Positions 11,548 through 23,700 of a stretch of DNA of 64,000 bases are shown piece by piece (position 1 is the stretch's first letter; every line of letters begins with the position of its first letter). This stretch comes from Chara braunii (lineage: Eukaryota > Streptophyta > Charophyceae > Charales > Characeae). The stretch covers positions 277,806-341,805 of the forward strand of contig BFEA01000583.1 of assembly GCA_003427395.1 (NCBI GenBank). The letters are read 5' to 3'. The position numbers and the translations under genes were made by a program. The notes beneath the pieces are model-generated. The model saw only the letters and a list, made by a program, of their open reading frames with translations. It searched no databases and had not been told where the DNA came from.

Positions 11548-12600
11548 CCCTAACTTAACGGTATGCCCAACCTGCCTAAGTAAACAAGTAAGAGTACGCA
11601 CAACTCACCTGCCCTAACTTAAGGGTATGCCCAACTCCAGATAAACTCTAGTCATAAAACACATGACCAAATCGCCCTAACTTAAGGGTACGCTTGACTT
11701 TTGTTTAAACTGATGACATGAAGCATAAGACTAGGCTGCCCTAACTTAAGAGTATGTCTAGCCAGCCTTACACAAAGTTACATAGGGCATAGGATTAGGC
11801 TGCCCCAACTTAGGGGTGTACCTAACCTGCCTAAAACAAATACGAACGACGAATGGTCAGACCGCCCTAACTTAAGGGTACGTCCAACCTACATAACATC
11901 AACGACAAGAGCATAACACTAGCCCACCCTAACTTAAGGGTACGCCTAGCTAGCTTAACTGCTTAAGTACATAAGACAGAATCTGTCTGAACAAAGTACA
12001 ACGACGTATGACTAAGCCGCTCTAACTTAAGGGTACGCTTAGCCTCCGTAACGATAATATAGAGGAACAACCATCGATATTTGAACAAACTTCATATGTT
12101 TCTCTCTTATTAGGCAGATAATCAGACCTACCCAACTTAGGGAGACATTCAATCCTGCCCTGTGTTTAGAAGGGAAAATAAAACCAGTTTATACTAACTC
12201 TCTGCTCCTTTGTCTTGTCATGAGCATAAGACCGAGCCGCCCTAACTTAAGGGTACGCTCAGCCTGCCCAAGTTACCTTCATTGTATTTTCTATAGTTTT
12301 TCTCATCTTCTTGTTCTACCTGACTTACTGACTGGCTTTCCCAACTTAGGGTGCCCGGTCTGCCAGATGATATAGGTTCGTATAGTATATATCAGAATTG
12401 TATACCTTTAGCTAACCTCTGTGTTCATGGTTTATGAATGAGCCGCCCTAACTTAAGGGTACGCCTCAGCCTCATGCCTGTGTCCCCCTCATAAAAAACA
12501 CGCGCAGAACTCGGTATACGCAACTTAGAGTATTCCCAGCTCTGTTCTCAGCAACCTACAAAAGAAACATCAGGACTCTGAGACCTCCCAACTTAGGGTG
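11548..12600 (+). repeat. regularly spaced array of a 14-bp hairpin motif (about 14 units)
   Basis: The motif CCCTAACTTAAGGGTACGC or a close variant (CCCAACTTAGGG in alternate units) occurs at about 11548, 11612, 11675, 11739, 11804, 11865, 11927, 12020, 12131, 12240, 12340, 12446, 12521 and 12587. The first seven units are spaced 61-65 bp apart. Later ones are spaced 66-111 bp apart. Each core can pair CCCT with AGGG. A second short word (CAACCTGCC, TAGCCTGCC and similar) often follows the core, while the rest of each spacer differs. It is a degenerate minisatellite, probably inside a retroelement. It is not a CRISPR: the context is eukaryotic, the repeats are short and imperfect, and no cas-like genes are present. 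Confidence 0.7.
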
Positions 12601-14610
12601 CCCATCCTCCTGTTACTGTCGTGAGAGCAAACTACCCCACAACCCTTTTGTTTGAGTGAGACTGTGTTGTCCCCGTTCTGATGAGGTGATAATCCAAGTA
12701 AGCGTACGTGCGGGTAACCCCCTCAGGGCTAATCCCGACGATGTTATGTCTGATGATGTTAAGAGTTTTGCTTCGTTTCCTTGTTGAAGTTTATTTTGGT
12801 GGAACGATAACGTTCCGGGCGGAAGGGTTAGCGTGTCGCTGGTGATGCGCCAGACAACTCACCAACACTCCAAATTCCTTCCTGCCCTAGGGGCCGTCTT
12901 ACCCCGCGCCCTTTGGGACACCTCAGGGTGCAGAAGACGGAAAGACCCTCAGGCCGGTTTTGCGCCCGCTAAAGGGTTACTTCCCTTAGCGCGCGCCTCA
13001 GCCAATACCTGAGCGTCGGAAATAAACCCATGGCTCAGAAGAGGCCATTTGGGTATGGGCACTGCATAATACGCCGTCATCGCAGATACTCACGTAGAGC
13101 TGCCTAGTGAATTGGTATGTGTGGGTACTGCGTCCGCGCGATCTTATACTAAGTCCATGTGCGCAACACTCTCCGATTCTCACACTAAAAGTTACGGGTC
13201 AGGCGGCGAGACCAAAAGCGCGATATGGCCAATAGACTCGGGTTTTTGGTATCGCGAAGCGACACATGGGTGAAGGACTAGTCCCAGTCGACCTATGAGA
13301 GTCCGTGTATGGGCCTCACTATCCCGGACAGCGGATAACCTACGGGTAGGACTTTGGGCCTCCCCCGCGCGTGCGTCGTTTGGGTCTGTCTACCCCCTTC
13401 ATTTTAGGAGGCCACTAAACTAACGCGAGTTGGACTAAGTTCCTCTTTTGAGCTTTTATGGTTGGACGTTGTAGTCCGTGGCAGCCGTCAAAGTCAAACC
13501 CCTTGATTTTGGCTACCACGACAACCCTGAAGCTGTCTTCTCAACCCCTCTGCACAGGGTGCAGAAGAGGGTGTGGTCTTCAACTGCTCATGGCGGTTGT
13601 CTGGCGTCGAGAGATTACCCCTCAAAGCGCCTGTCAGCCGACGCTCGAGTGTCGAATGCGACCCCCGAGAATATCAAGAGCCGCGAGGCCGCGAGTACCA
13701 CATAGGACCCCATCCGCATAAAGGATTGCGCGTGTCCGCATGGCTGGTTGTCGTGAGGAGGGCGTGCGCTCGCTCGAGACTTATACAAAAATCCAGCGTG
13801 CGACTCCTATCTGATCCCGCTGCATAAAGTTATGGGTCGGATACTGAAGGGACTAGGAGTTGTTGTGTTGTAGTGTTGTTTGTGGTATTAGAGTTGTGTG
13901 TGCTCCAGGTGTTATGCGTGAGTAGATATGAGTGTTGGAGTGTAACGCGTGAGTGTGTAGTGCGTCCTAGTCGACCTACGCCGGGTCGCGTTTGGGATTT
14001 CAGCCCCCCAGTACGGCGATTCGCGTACGGGTTCGATTCTTGGGCGTTCGACCGCGCATAACCCCCTATGCTATAGCGAACGAGAAACGCCCTCGGCTGG
14101 GCCACCTCTACAATTGCATACGAAAAACTTTCGTATGTGGTTCAGTAGCTCGGCGGGGATACGCCCACCGAAGGGATGGTGACAACTCCCGCAGGTGGAG
14201 GTAAGAGGTGCCTCGCGTGACCCTGTCCTGTCGTAGGGGCTCGCAAGAGGTACGGCTGGCGCACTCGGCCGGAGCGGCAAACGCTCTCCGTGACAAGTCC
14301 TGCAAAATCCTGCACGACGCGGCCGGGAGGGTCCCCGTGCGGGACCGATGCGCTCGACAACGGCCAAACTACCATCCGCACATTCAACTCTCCTCCTCCC
14401 ACTACCACTGTTCCAGAAATATTCCGGCGGCGTCGGACGGGTGAGGGGGGGGTGTTGGGGGCGAAGCCCCCCCTCCCCTACTTGGCGCATTCTTACACGA
14501 ACATCCGATGGGCTTAGGCTAGTAAGAAGGCTCATGCTAGGATCCTTTCCCGGTTCCGAACCAAATCGTAAGGAGGAGAGGGGTTGGGGGGCAGAGGTAT
14601 TTGTTCCCTT
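12601..14610. other. GC-rich unrecognised DNA with hairpins
   Basis: No ORF with a recognisable domain. The frame at 13478-13705 begins in a protein-like way but matches no family I know. Strong local hairpins occur at 14117-14137 (CATACGAAA / TTTCGTATG) and 14457-14471 (GGGGG CGAAG CCCCC). Palindromic words around 12890-13000 (GGGTGCAGAAGACGG, CCCTTAGCGCGCGC) suggest structured or repeat DNA. This could be the interior or LTR of a decayed element. Confidence 0.35.
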
Positions 14611-14616
14611 GAACAA

Positions 14617-14688
14617 CTTCCGTTCAGTTGGTAAGGCACAAAAGTTGCATTCAGGAGGTCGTGGGTTCAATCCCCATTGGCCTCACGT
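14617..14688 (+). repeat. tRNA-like sequence, probable SINE head
   Basis: A-box-like TTCAGTTGGTAAGGC at 14623-14637 and a good B-box GTGGGTTCAATCCCCAT at 14661-14677. The T-arm GTGGG/CCCAT pairs with one G-T wobble. The D-arm and acceptor stem do not pair well, so it is not a functional tRNA. An internal Pol III promoter without a tRNA fold is typical of tRNA-derived SINEs. A T-run follows at 15039-15050, but I cannot define the 3' end of an element. Confidence 0.4.
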
Positions 14689-15400
14689 ACATGCCTGGGC
14701 AAGCTTGGTGTACTAGCAGCAAGAGATAACCCGTTGGCTCTCCAAGCCAGCGTTGGTAGGACCTTGGCCAAATATTGTTTGTTGGCTGCTATGCAGCAAT
14801 GATATTCGCCAGCAGACACCGCTAATGTGGGGTTGGAGGGGGGTAGGGGGAGGTGCAAGTGACTGGCCAAAGATGCTCGGCATCGCCGGTTTCCCCGATC
14901 GGCAATGGCTGATCACCCTGCATCATCGTGATGAGGGGCTGAGACAAGCCTTGCTCTCGCACCACTGCTGTGGTGCAAACCTACCCCGTGGGCTGGGGAG
15001 AGTTCCAGGTTTGGTTGGTGTTCCCCCGTACTATACATTTTTTTTTTTTTTCAAATTTTATAAAAGCTATATTCTTCTCTCAATTTCACCTCGCAATACC
15101 TACCTACCACTACTCCTAATTGTAGGCATACGGGGAAGCCCGTAGCAGCCAGAACCGTGTTCACGAGAGAACATGCGGGGGCTGCTCCCGACCTGCAGGT
15201 GGGCGATACCAGCTAGGGGACAGCCGGTAGCATCAGGGACCATGCCAACAGGACCAATCCCTGTGCCTCCCCTCAGGTCCCCTCCCCTACGAACATCAGC
15301 AGACTCTGCTCAATGCCGCTCGGGGGATCCAGTGGTCTATCTCTAGGCAGTAGCAAGACGGTGAGATAGAATATATGCAAAAAAGACAAGAAGAAAATTA
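14689..15400. other. no gene recognised; upstream intergenic
   Basis: Contains GGGGTAGGGGGAGG-type G-runs near 14840, a poly-T stretch at 15039-15050 and no domain-bearing ORF. It separates the repeat-rich left flank from the promoter region of RPB1. Confidence 0.4.
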
Positions 15401-15934
15401 CATTTTCATTATCGACCGCCGTCTCATGACATACACTGTTGTCTTGCGGCCTTTTCGCTCCGGGGCTGCGCCACCACGCATAGCGTGGTGTATCTGCCTT
15501 TCCTCCGATAAAGAATGGTATTTGTCGATGTTGTCCGTTGGCAAAATTTGGCCCCGTTTCTCACGAGAGACAACACCGGCGAACGTATTTGTTATTGCAA
15601 CGGTTGACGGGAGCGCGCAGCTGGAGGGCGGGGGCCGAAGAAGGGGACGGGAGGGAACGGGAGTGGAGTGGTGGAATAGGGGATCGCCGTGTGGGTTCTG
15701 GCGGGTCTGTGCGAGTGATGGGGGGCTGTGATACAAAAGCGCCACGTGGGTGAAGGCGGTGCGTTTGGGGTTGTGCGGAAGCTAGTCGGTCCTCTCGTTG
15801 TAGGCGTTTGTGATGTACAGGCATCCATAGCCAGAAACAAAGAACCCAAACTCAAGGAGAAGGACACGTGTAACTTGCGCGGTGCCCCCGATCCCCGCTC
15901 TGCTTCCCTCTCTCTATCTCTCGTTCCCTCCCGG

Positions 15935-15944
15935 CTATTTAAGG
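15935..15944 (+). promoter_or_regulatory. candidate TATA box of RPB1
   Basis: CTATTTAAGG lies about 200 bp upstream of the RPB1 start codon, in a pyrimidine-rich context (CTCTCTCTATCTCTCGTTCCCTCCC just before it). It is the best TATA-like word between 15400 and the ATG. A start site 25-35 bp downstream would give a 5' UTR of about 170 nt plus the unknown length inside the N gap. No transcript evidence was available. Confidence 0.45.
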
Positions 15945-15998
15945 ATACCGACGGAGGCGAGCGAGAAGAAGAGAGGAACGAGCGAACATTGGAGGAAA

Positions 15999-16000
<2 letters not shown>

Positions 16001-16049
<49 letters not shown>

Positions 16050-16099
16050 NNNNNNNNNNNNNNNNNNNNNNNNNNNNNNNNNNNNNNNNNNNNNNNNNN

Positions 16100-16144
<45 letters not shown>
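16001..16144 (+). repeat. compound (GT)n - gap - (GA)n microsatellite in the 5' UTR
   Basis: (GT)n fills 16001-16049, then exactly 50 Ns (16050-16099), then (GA)n from 16100 to 16144. The GA run abuts the ATG at 16145 directly. The run of exactly 50 Ns suggests an arbitrary gap size inside a microsatellite, so the true 5' UTR length is unknown. GT-to-GA compound tracts recur elsewhere in the window (42414-42459, 46583-46694, 63580-63643). Confidence 0.85.
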
Positions 16145-16149
<5 letters not shown>

Positions 16150-16228
16150 TCAGCGCTTCCCGTATTCGCCGGCAGAGCTGGCCAAAGTGAAGACTGTCCA
16201 GTTTGGAATTCTCAGCCCCGATGAAATC
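16145..16228 (+). CDS. NRPB1: RPB1 exon 1 (residues 1-28)
   Basis: Begins [20 protein letters not shown] and ends SPDEI, matching the universal RPB1 N-terminus (FGILSPDEI motif). The donor is ATC|GTAAGT, phase 0. The ATG is chosen because the M-D-x-R-F-P start and spacing to FGILSPDEI match plant RPB1. Intron 1 (16229-20236, 4.0 kb) has no gene; it holds microsatellites, including (CA)n-(GA)n at 19975-20046, and a G-rich block at 18870-19150. Confidence 0.95.
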
Positions 16229-19200
16229 GTAAGTGTGTGGTTCTTGGTGAGGAGTTTGCGGGCAACGGGCACGTTCGCCCGTTCTTCAGGCTTGCAATTT
16301 GGATCGGTGTCTCAAATCGTAACATGCATACACAAGTATTCAATCCACATAAATGCCCTCACCAAATGGACTAGCACGGGGCGAATATCGGAGTTGTAGC
16401 AACGTGGGAGGGATACAATTGGGTGCATCCATGTGACATCATGCGTGGAATTTCAGATTTATGTGAGCTTTCTCACTTTGTTTTGGTGAGCGCACCCCTA
16501 GGTGATAGGGACGTGACCACGTATGGAAGGTTTGTGACAAAGTTTATGCTCCAGTACGTATTTGAAGGTATGGACATGTATTGGACGTGTCTGCTCACTT
16601 CATGGAGGCCATCATCATCTGACGGAAAACTGCGGTGTAGAACTGAGAATGCTGCCCTCCGCTCCCTTAACCTGACCGCTATTCCGTACGATTCTTCTGT
16701 CGTGTGCCTCTGCCGTCTGCCTATCTGTCTGTACTTGTGCATTTCTCTCTCTCCTTTCTGTATTCCTCGGTCCCTCTACCTCACCCTATTGCAATGGCTT
16801 CAGGCGTAATTCAATGTCTCCAGCAACACTCTCAACTTCCGCCTCGGGGTATCACTCACCTGCTTCCCCGTACTCATGTTCCACCCTCTCCCGCGTAATA
16901 CCCGCGTGCCGCCCGCCAGTCGCGGGCCTCAGCCGCATCCTTCCGGCGCAATTCTTTCTCATGTTCATAGTGATCATCCTCTTGTCACTCTGCAGACCCT
17001 CCGCAACCGTCGCTCTTTGAGCAATCGATCCAAACCAGTTGCCAGCAAGGACTGCTGGCAACATGGAAACTGGGCCAAATCTCCATCTCTCTTTCCCTCC
17101 CTGTCGGCGATCGGTGTTCTATTCTCGTCATTAATGTGTCGCTCTTGTGGTTTGCTTTCGCCTCCAGTCGTTCGAGGTTCCGGGCACTCTCCGTCCTTCG
17201 ATAAGGGGCAGATCACCTCCACGAGTTTCGAGTGTGGGAGCAGTGGCTCATACCAGTGGTGAATCTGCTTGTTTCTAATACTGTATGTCGATGACTGACT
17301 GAATGCGAGTGTACTGTTCGGAGAACCGCAGGGGTGCCCCGGGTCTCCGGTCGGAAAACCCTCAATATCCGCTGTAATCCACGCGCAGCCGGACTATTCC
17401 AGATATGCTGAGCAATGTTGCTGTGAGCCAGGAACTCCCTCCTGACGAGCCTTGATTTGCACTACGGCGAGCTAGGGCTGGATGGATGGCCTAGTTGTAA
17501 TGTTGTCCCGGAACGCAGTGCCCGTGACTATGGAACGCGAGTCTCGAGAAACCAGTGAAGCACCTCGTGATGAACCCTGACTTTTCGCTCCATCAGTTTT
17601 CTTGGTACCAAGGGGTCCATTTCGGGAAGCCTGGTGCTCGGTTCCAGTGAACCTGTAGCTTTAATCTCTAGAAGCCCGGAACGCCTTGCTGCTGATCCTG
17701 GACTGCGGTCCATCGATGGATCTCAGTTTTCTGCAGATTGGCCATAAGAAGCTGTACGGAAACATCCCCGTGAGTGTGGAACTTCATCACCGATGCTCGG
17801 ATTTTCGGCGGCTTGCAATATACAGCAAGTGTCGTGTCAAGTGAGAACTTGAGTATTGGGACTGGAAGATGTACGGGAACATGCCTGTATCCACTGTCGG
17901 AACCGTGGGAGAGGGTCTTCTGTCCGAAAGAAAGCTGGAACGTCGCTGCCCAGGGTTGATCCCAGTAAAGTCGAGGCGATGGCAGAATGGGAAAGGGGAA
18001 AAAAAAAAGTAGGGTTTACACGCGGGGGGTGGTTGCCCGGTCAATCCGTGGCTGCCCAGGGTCTGGGCGGCGTGTACGCTAGGGTTTGGCTGACGCCAGG
18101 ATGCCATGCACTCGCTCATCCGTTTGCCCAATGGCTTTTTTTTGTTTTGTAATAAACATAAGACGACTATATAATTCGTATGATGACTATCCGGTCGACC
18201 GGACCATGCAGTTCGCCAGGAATGATGGACGAAGCCCCATTGAGCTGGTCGGAATCTCAACTCTGCGAACCACTTGCCCGGCTGGCCAAGCAAGTGACGT
18301 TGCGATTGCGGCGGCGGCGGGGTGAGGTGATGGAGGTGGAAGTACTGATGTATCAGTTCGCGCAGGTCGTCAGGAGTAATCCGCAGTAGCGTAAAAGCAG
18401 GCAAGCGTCAAATTCTCAAACGACCGATCGATCAATTACAATCTTTACACCGGATGGGATGTGTTATGGTCGGTCGATGTCAATTAAGTAGTTGTCAAGG
18501 AAGGCAACGGATGGCTTGATCTTGGATCTCATGCAATACCAATCAACATGCCTAATCGACTCGCAGATGGGGATCCGTCACCCACCACTCAGTTAATTAA
18601 GACCAGATTGTATATCTATGCATATTTCGAATGGGTACCAAACACGTACTGTGCGCCTATTCAACCTGTCAATGAAGATAACCAGGAAGCAGCGGGCGTC
18701 GACGATCAATTTTCGGCTCTAGCGGCCATGCGAGGTGGTAGACTGGGGGTTTAAGCAAACACAAGTGCACGGCAATATAGAGCGGTTAGTAATTGAGAAT
18801 GGGAAATTACAACTGCTGTGATGCGCGATTGCTCGAGCCAGTGTGTGTGTGTGTGTGCGGCTGGGGTGTTTGGTTGGTTTTTGGAGGAGGCGGATTTTGA
18901 CGGAGTTAGCGGGGATGAGACGGCACCGCTTTGTGTTTATTCCATTCGTCGTTGAAGGAACATGTGTGTGGAAGGAGGTGGTTTCGGTAGGAGATTGTGA
19001 TGGATTGTACGTTTGGACGGGAGGTTGTTGTACGAGGTTGGGGCGGGGGGCGAGGGAGGAGGGGCGGATGATATGGGCGGGAGCAAAGCGGGACATAGGG
19101 TAAAGGGGAAGAGGAATAGGGGAGGGAGGGAACAGGGGGCGACGGAGGAGGGTTGGAAGCAATGAAGCAAGTGCGTATATCTAGGATTGTCCTTTCTTAT

Positions 19201-20008
19201 GCCAGCCCAGAAAGAATGAAATAATGTGCCCGTTGCCTTTTCCCTTCAAGTTAACCACCAATTCACTGTAGTGGAAGGGCTTACTCGCCGTCGGAGTTCC
19301 CTGGACACACATCTACAGACGGGTCCAGTCTAGGAAGTGCTAGTGTGAGTGTGACCTAAGTGAACATGAAAACAAATTGCTGCCCCAGTTGGATCTGAAA
19401 TTGAATTTGTTTCTCTCCTGACGGCGGCAGTTGTCGTCGTAGGAGTAGGTTAGTTGTACATTTGTACGTTGGCCATCGTGATCTATCGGGGGTTCCGCGA
19501 ACGTCAAGGAATCAAGCACCCCATAACCAGGCATTCATTCATCTTTCATCCGGCAATCTACCTAGCTGTGTGCCATCCTGTGCGGCCATTCGTCTATTCG
19601 TTGATGCACCGAGGACGGACTCGTCGATTGATCGATTCTTACAGTTAGTCGCGTTTTGCAAGCTCTCCTGCTTCTCCCTTTTGCGGACGCGATTGTTAAT
19701 CAACCGATGAAGCTGAAACCCGCGGGGGCGCACAAGAGTCGCCCTTGATTGCAGCGGTTGATGAATGAAAATCCATCACCCGCTGAATCAAACAATGTTA
19801 GTGCTACGTCTGCTAAGGAGTCGAGCAATCAAATCGTGAACCGCTGAACACGTTTCTGAATGTCAACTACGGAATTGACTAAATATTGATCACTCGTTGA
19901 ATCAATCAAGCTCTCACCAGCATCAGTTGAACCCAAGGCTATTGTCACCATGCACCCAGCACCCAGCACCCAGCACACACACAGACACGCACACACACAC
20001 ACACACAG

Positions 20009-20051
<43 letters not shown>

Positions 20052-20711
20052 GTTTATTCCGAATCTTCGCTCTACCCATCTGTCTGTCTCTCTCTTCCGT
20101 TCCGGGTATGTGGTTCCATTCGTGAGAGGCCGACTGGCATTGTATGGTGAGTGGTGGTGGTTTCTGCTCCTTTTATCGTTGGACTGACTCAGTGATGGTG
20201 GTGGGTCGGGTTCTTGTTTGATCTGTCTTCTTTCAGCGTCAAATGTCTGTGTGCAAGATCGAGACAAGCGAGACGTATGATCGAGGTAAGCCGAAGTTGG
20301 GAGGTCTCAGTGATCCAAGGTTGGGCACTATGGACCGGCAGATGAAGTGCGAAACGTGCGGTGGGTCTATGGCGGACTGCCCCGGCCATTTCGGCCACTT
20401 AGAGCTGGCGAAGCCCATGTTCCATATCGGCTTTCTCAAGACAGTGCTCAAGCTGCTCCGCTGCGTTTGCTATAACTGCTCGCGTTTACGCGCGGACGAG
20501 GTTCGACTCACTCCTACACTACCCAGCCGCCCGCTTTCATCTTGCTTTCTATTGTCCATCAACTGGGTCAATCAAGACATCGTTTCCTACCTCTGCCCAG
20601 ATCACTCCCATTTCAGTCCCATCATACCTGAAGTTCTGATGTCACCCATCTTCTTTTGGTGTAATCGGCCTCCTGATCCTCTCCTGCGCCGTCTCAGGAT
20701 CCTCTCTCTCC

Positions 20712-20742
<31 letters not shown>

Positions 20743-23700
20743 ACGCTTGCTCTCTTCCTGAAATCCATTTTCAGCCTTTGCCCTTCCTCCTGGGATGAGA
20801 CGTACGGACGGTGCCACCCATCGCTCCGCTCCCCTCTGTGTACCGCCCTTTTCTCCTGCCCTTGCCGGCCGGCTTTCTTCCTGACTGCCACTTAACGGTA
20901 CCTTTTTCACATCACTGCTATCGTGACTGTACACGACCGTAATTTTTTCTCGCTGTGTTCGAGCGCGCTCGTAGCTGTCAGTATCGTCGATAAAATGCAC
21001 CTTGCCGCTCTCTGTTTTTTTTTTTTTTTTTTTCCTTTTCATTTTTTGGTACCAATCTTGCCGGTGCTTTTGCGCTCTCCTGGAAGAATTCCACAGACCT
21101 TTCCCGCTGTCTGTCCCTCTCTCTGGTCGACGTAGATGGCTTCCTGTACTTTTTTGCCTTCCTTTGGCCGTCTTTTTTCCCTTTCATCTTCTTCTGTTAT
21201 CTGCGCTTCATTATTTTTCTCTTCGCTGCTTGCAGCAGCCGATCCGACATCTGAGGGGTTTCTGTCGCCGCCAACTCACGTGTTGTTCGTCTGCTCGCTC
21301 GCGCGAATGGACGGTTTCCGCCGAAGGATGTGTGCTCTCTCTGTGATTGGGCACTTCGTGATAAACATGATCTCCCCGGTTGATTGATCTATCTCCTTTT
21401 CTTGGGAAACATATGAAGACATAATTGAGAACCCTGAAAATAATCAGAGGAAGCAGCCCCAGCAACGATGGCGAGTGCGCACCTCGTTTGTGCTTCTGAA
21501 GCTGATTTTTGTTCTTTTTCTTTACCCCTTCTCCCATGTAAATTGGGACAAATTCCCACATGAATTGGGACATGCGACGCATTTGTCACAATTTACATGA
21601 AAATGGGAGGGCGAACCAAGTGTTGCGATTACGCTTTCTGTTCCGTAGCCGAGGCAATTGTGTCCAGCAACTAGGCACTGAAGTTCATTCATCCATCCAC
21701 CTATGGTGTGGCACACGGCCTCCAGCGTCGCACAGTTTCAGCGGTGGCGGATGAGATGTGCAGACATAAGAGCACCGGACGGGAAATGTCAGGCTCCAAA
21801 GGCCACCATTCGACGCTGCTGTGTTCTGCGAGAGGTGAGAGCAACGGTGGGGCGGAGAGGTAGTGTTCAGGAAACGAGTAAGGAATGGGGTGTCGCAATG
21901 ACCAGTGGGAGTTGGGAAGCAGGCACGGTAATGAGCGGTGGGGGCCGAGGCTGGGGGAACGGTGAAGAGGAAGGCAGAGAAACTGGCACGGGAGAGGAGC
22001 CATGAAGCAGCTCAGTGAACGGTGGGGTCCGGAAAACGAGGTGTGGTGAAGAGGCATTGAAAGACAAGAGAGGATCCGGGAACGCAGCTCACGACAGGGG
22101 AGGTGGCAGGCGGTGAGAAAGGGATCATCGTACGGTGATAATTAGCTACTAGAGGGAGAGCGCAGGAAGGGGGATAGCCTGCTTCCTAGTTGCTTCAAAC
22201 CAAGAAGAAGATAACTGAGGAGTACCTTCCCCCCCCCCCCCCCCCCCGCCACATTTTTTGGGGCAGGAGGGCGAGCGGGACAAAGTGAGCACACCCACTT
22301 TGTTGATTCTGACTTTCCATATTGTTCTATGATGAGAAAAGGAAATAAAAACCAGGGACATATCCAGTGGGTGTGGCTGATCTCGAATGGTATTTTTCCA
22401 GGGTTTCCGCTTTCCTGGCCGCCCTGCACCGCTGCGGTTTGGCTTTTTTCCTGTAGCAGGAATATAGATTCTAAAGGATGGAGCAAAGGATGTATATGCT
22501 TTATATCTATGGCTAACAGGAAAGGATTTCCAAAAAGCAACAAGAAATCCAATACGCATACTTGTGCATCGTAAGGGGTATTTCTAATAGAAGGCATATA
22601 ATTTGTTGGTCTGAAGTCGCACTCTGCGAGCTTCGACGAGTTCTCATTCTGTAAATTCAAGGGGAAAATGTGAAAAGAATATTTCCATACCCGTCTCGGC
22701 CTTTTGGATGAGATCACATGTACTATCTGTTCTAATGCGCTGAATAACAATTATCTCAAAAGAAGGGGAAAAAAGTGTCTTGCTAGGGGGAAAAAAAAGT
22801 CTTGCAATGAAAAACGAAAAAAATATGGCATGTTCTCCTTGTAGCAATTTGAGGGAAGATTTATTTAAGATACTTCCAGACCTAACTCAACCCAGTGTCG
22901 AAACACAACGGTGTTAGGCTGATCACCATCTTGGGCAACGGTCCACGCCTGTCTCTTATACACATCTAGATGTGTATAAGAGACAGGTGTTAGGCTGATC
23001 ACCATCTTGGGCAACGGTCCACGCACGCAGTGTGCTGAGCGCAGATATATTAAGCCCCGTGTTCAGCTGCCAGTGGCCAGCAGCCTCCTTCCCCCCCCCC
23101 CCCCCCCAAGCCCCCTGCCCTGCTCGACTCGGGAGCGCTGATGTGTGTAGACTTGCATGTGCGTGTATTATACATGTATCAAGGAAAAGGAAACAAAAAA
23201 ATGGTTAATTGCACTTAGTCTGCCCTCATTCTTCTCGCTTTCAATCCTGCGTGGTGTGGTATTTTTCCCCTATCTCCTCTGAGAATGGGTTCTAGTCCAT
23301 TGCTATGTGGTATATTATTATTATTAGTACGTTTAATATAAAATAGTGAAAGGGAGGGCGAGAGAGAGAGAGAGAGGGCTGTGGACTCATTTGGAGTGTC
23401 TTTTGTGGACGGTTTTATGTGGCCTTGTCTGTATACCACTGCAGTCTGATCCACGCTTTCGTCTGGCAAAAAAAATCAGAAACCCTGCGCAAAGGCTGAA
23501 GAAGATGCTGGATGCATGCAAGCAGAAAACAGTATGTGAGGGAGGGACCGAGCTAGATGATGATAACAACATTGCAGAGGCGGAGGAGGAAGGACGTGAA
23601 AAGAAGAGGCATGGGGGATGTGGAGCACAGCAACCTACGATCAGCATTGACGGGATGAAGATCGTCGCCGAGTTCAAGTTGAAAAGAAACAAGGACCAGG

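Noticed and set aside
11548-12600. CRISPR array
   Set aside because: Eukaryotic nuclear DNA, repeats only ~14 bp and imperfect, spacing changes along the array, no cas-like genes. Treated as a spaced minisatellite.
14080-14340. Group II intron domain V/VI remnant (CATACGAAA-TTTCGTATG hairpin, TAGCTCGGCGGGG)
   Set aside because: No AGC triad or bulge typical of domain V, and no IEP reading frame nearby.
22949-22986. Natural Tn5-type transposon end or perfect palindrome
   Set aside because: It is exactly the Nextera mate-pair junction adapter with duplicated flanks, so an artefact.
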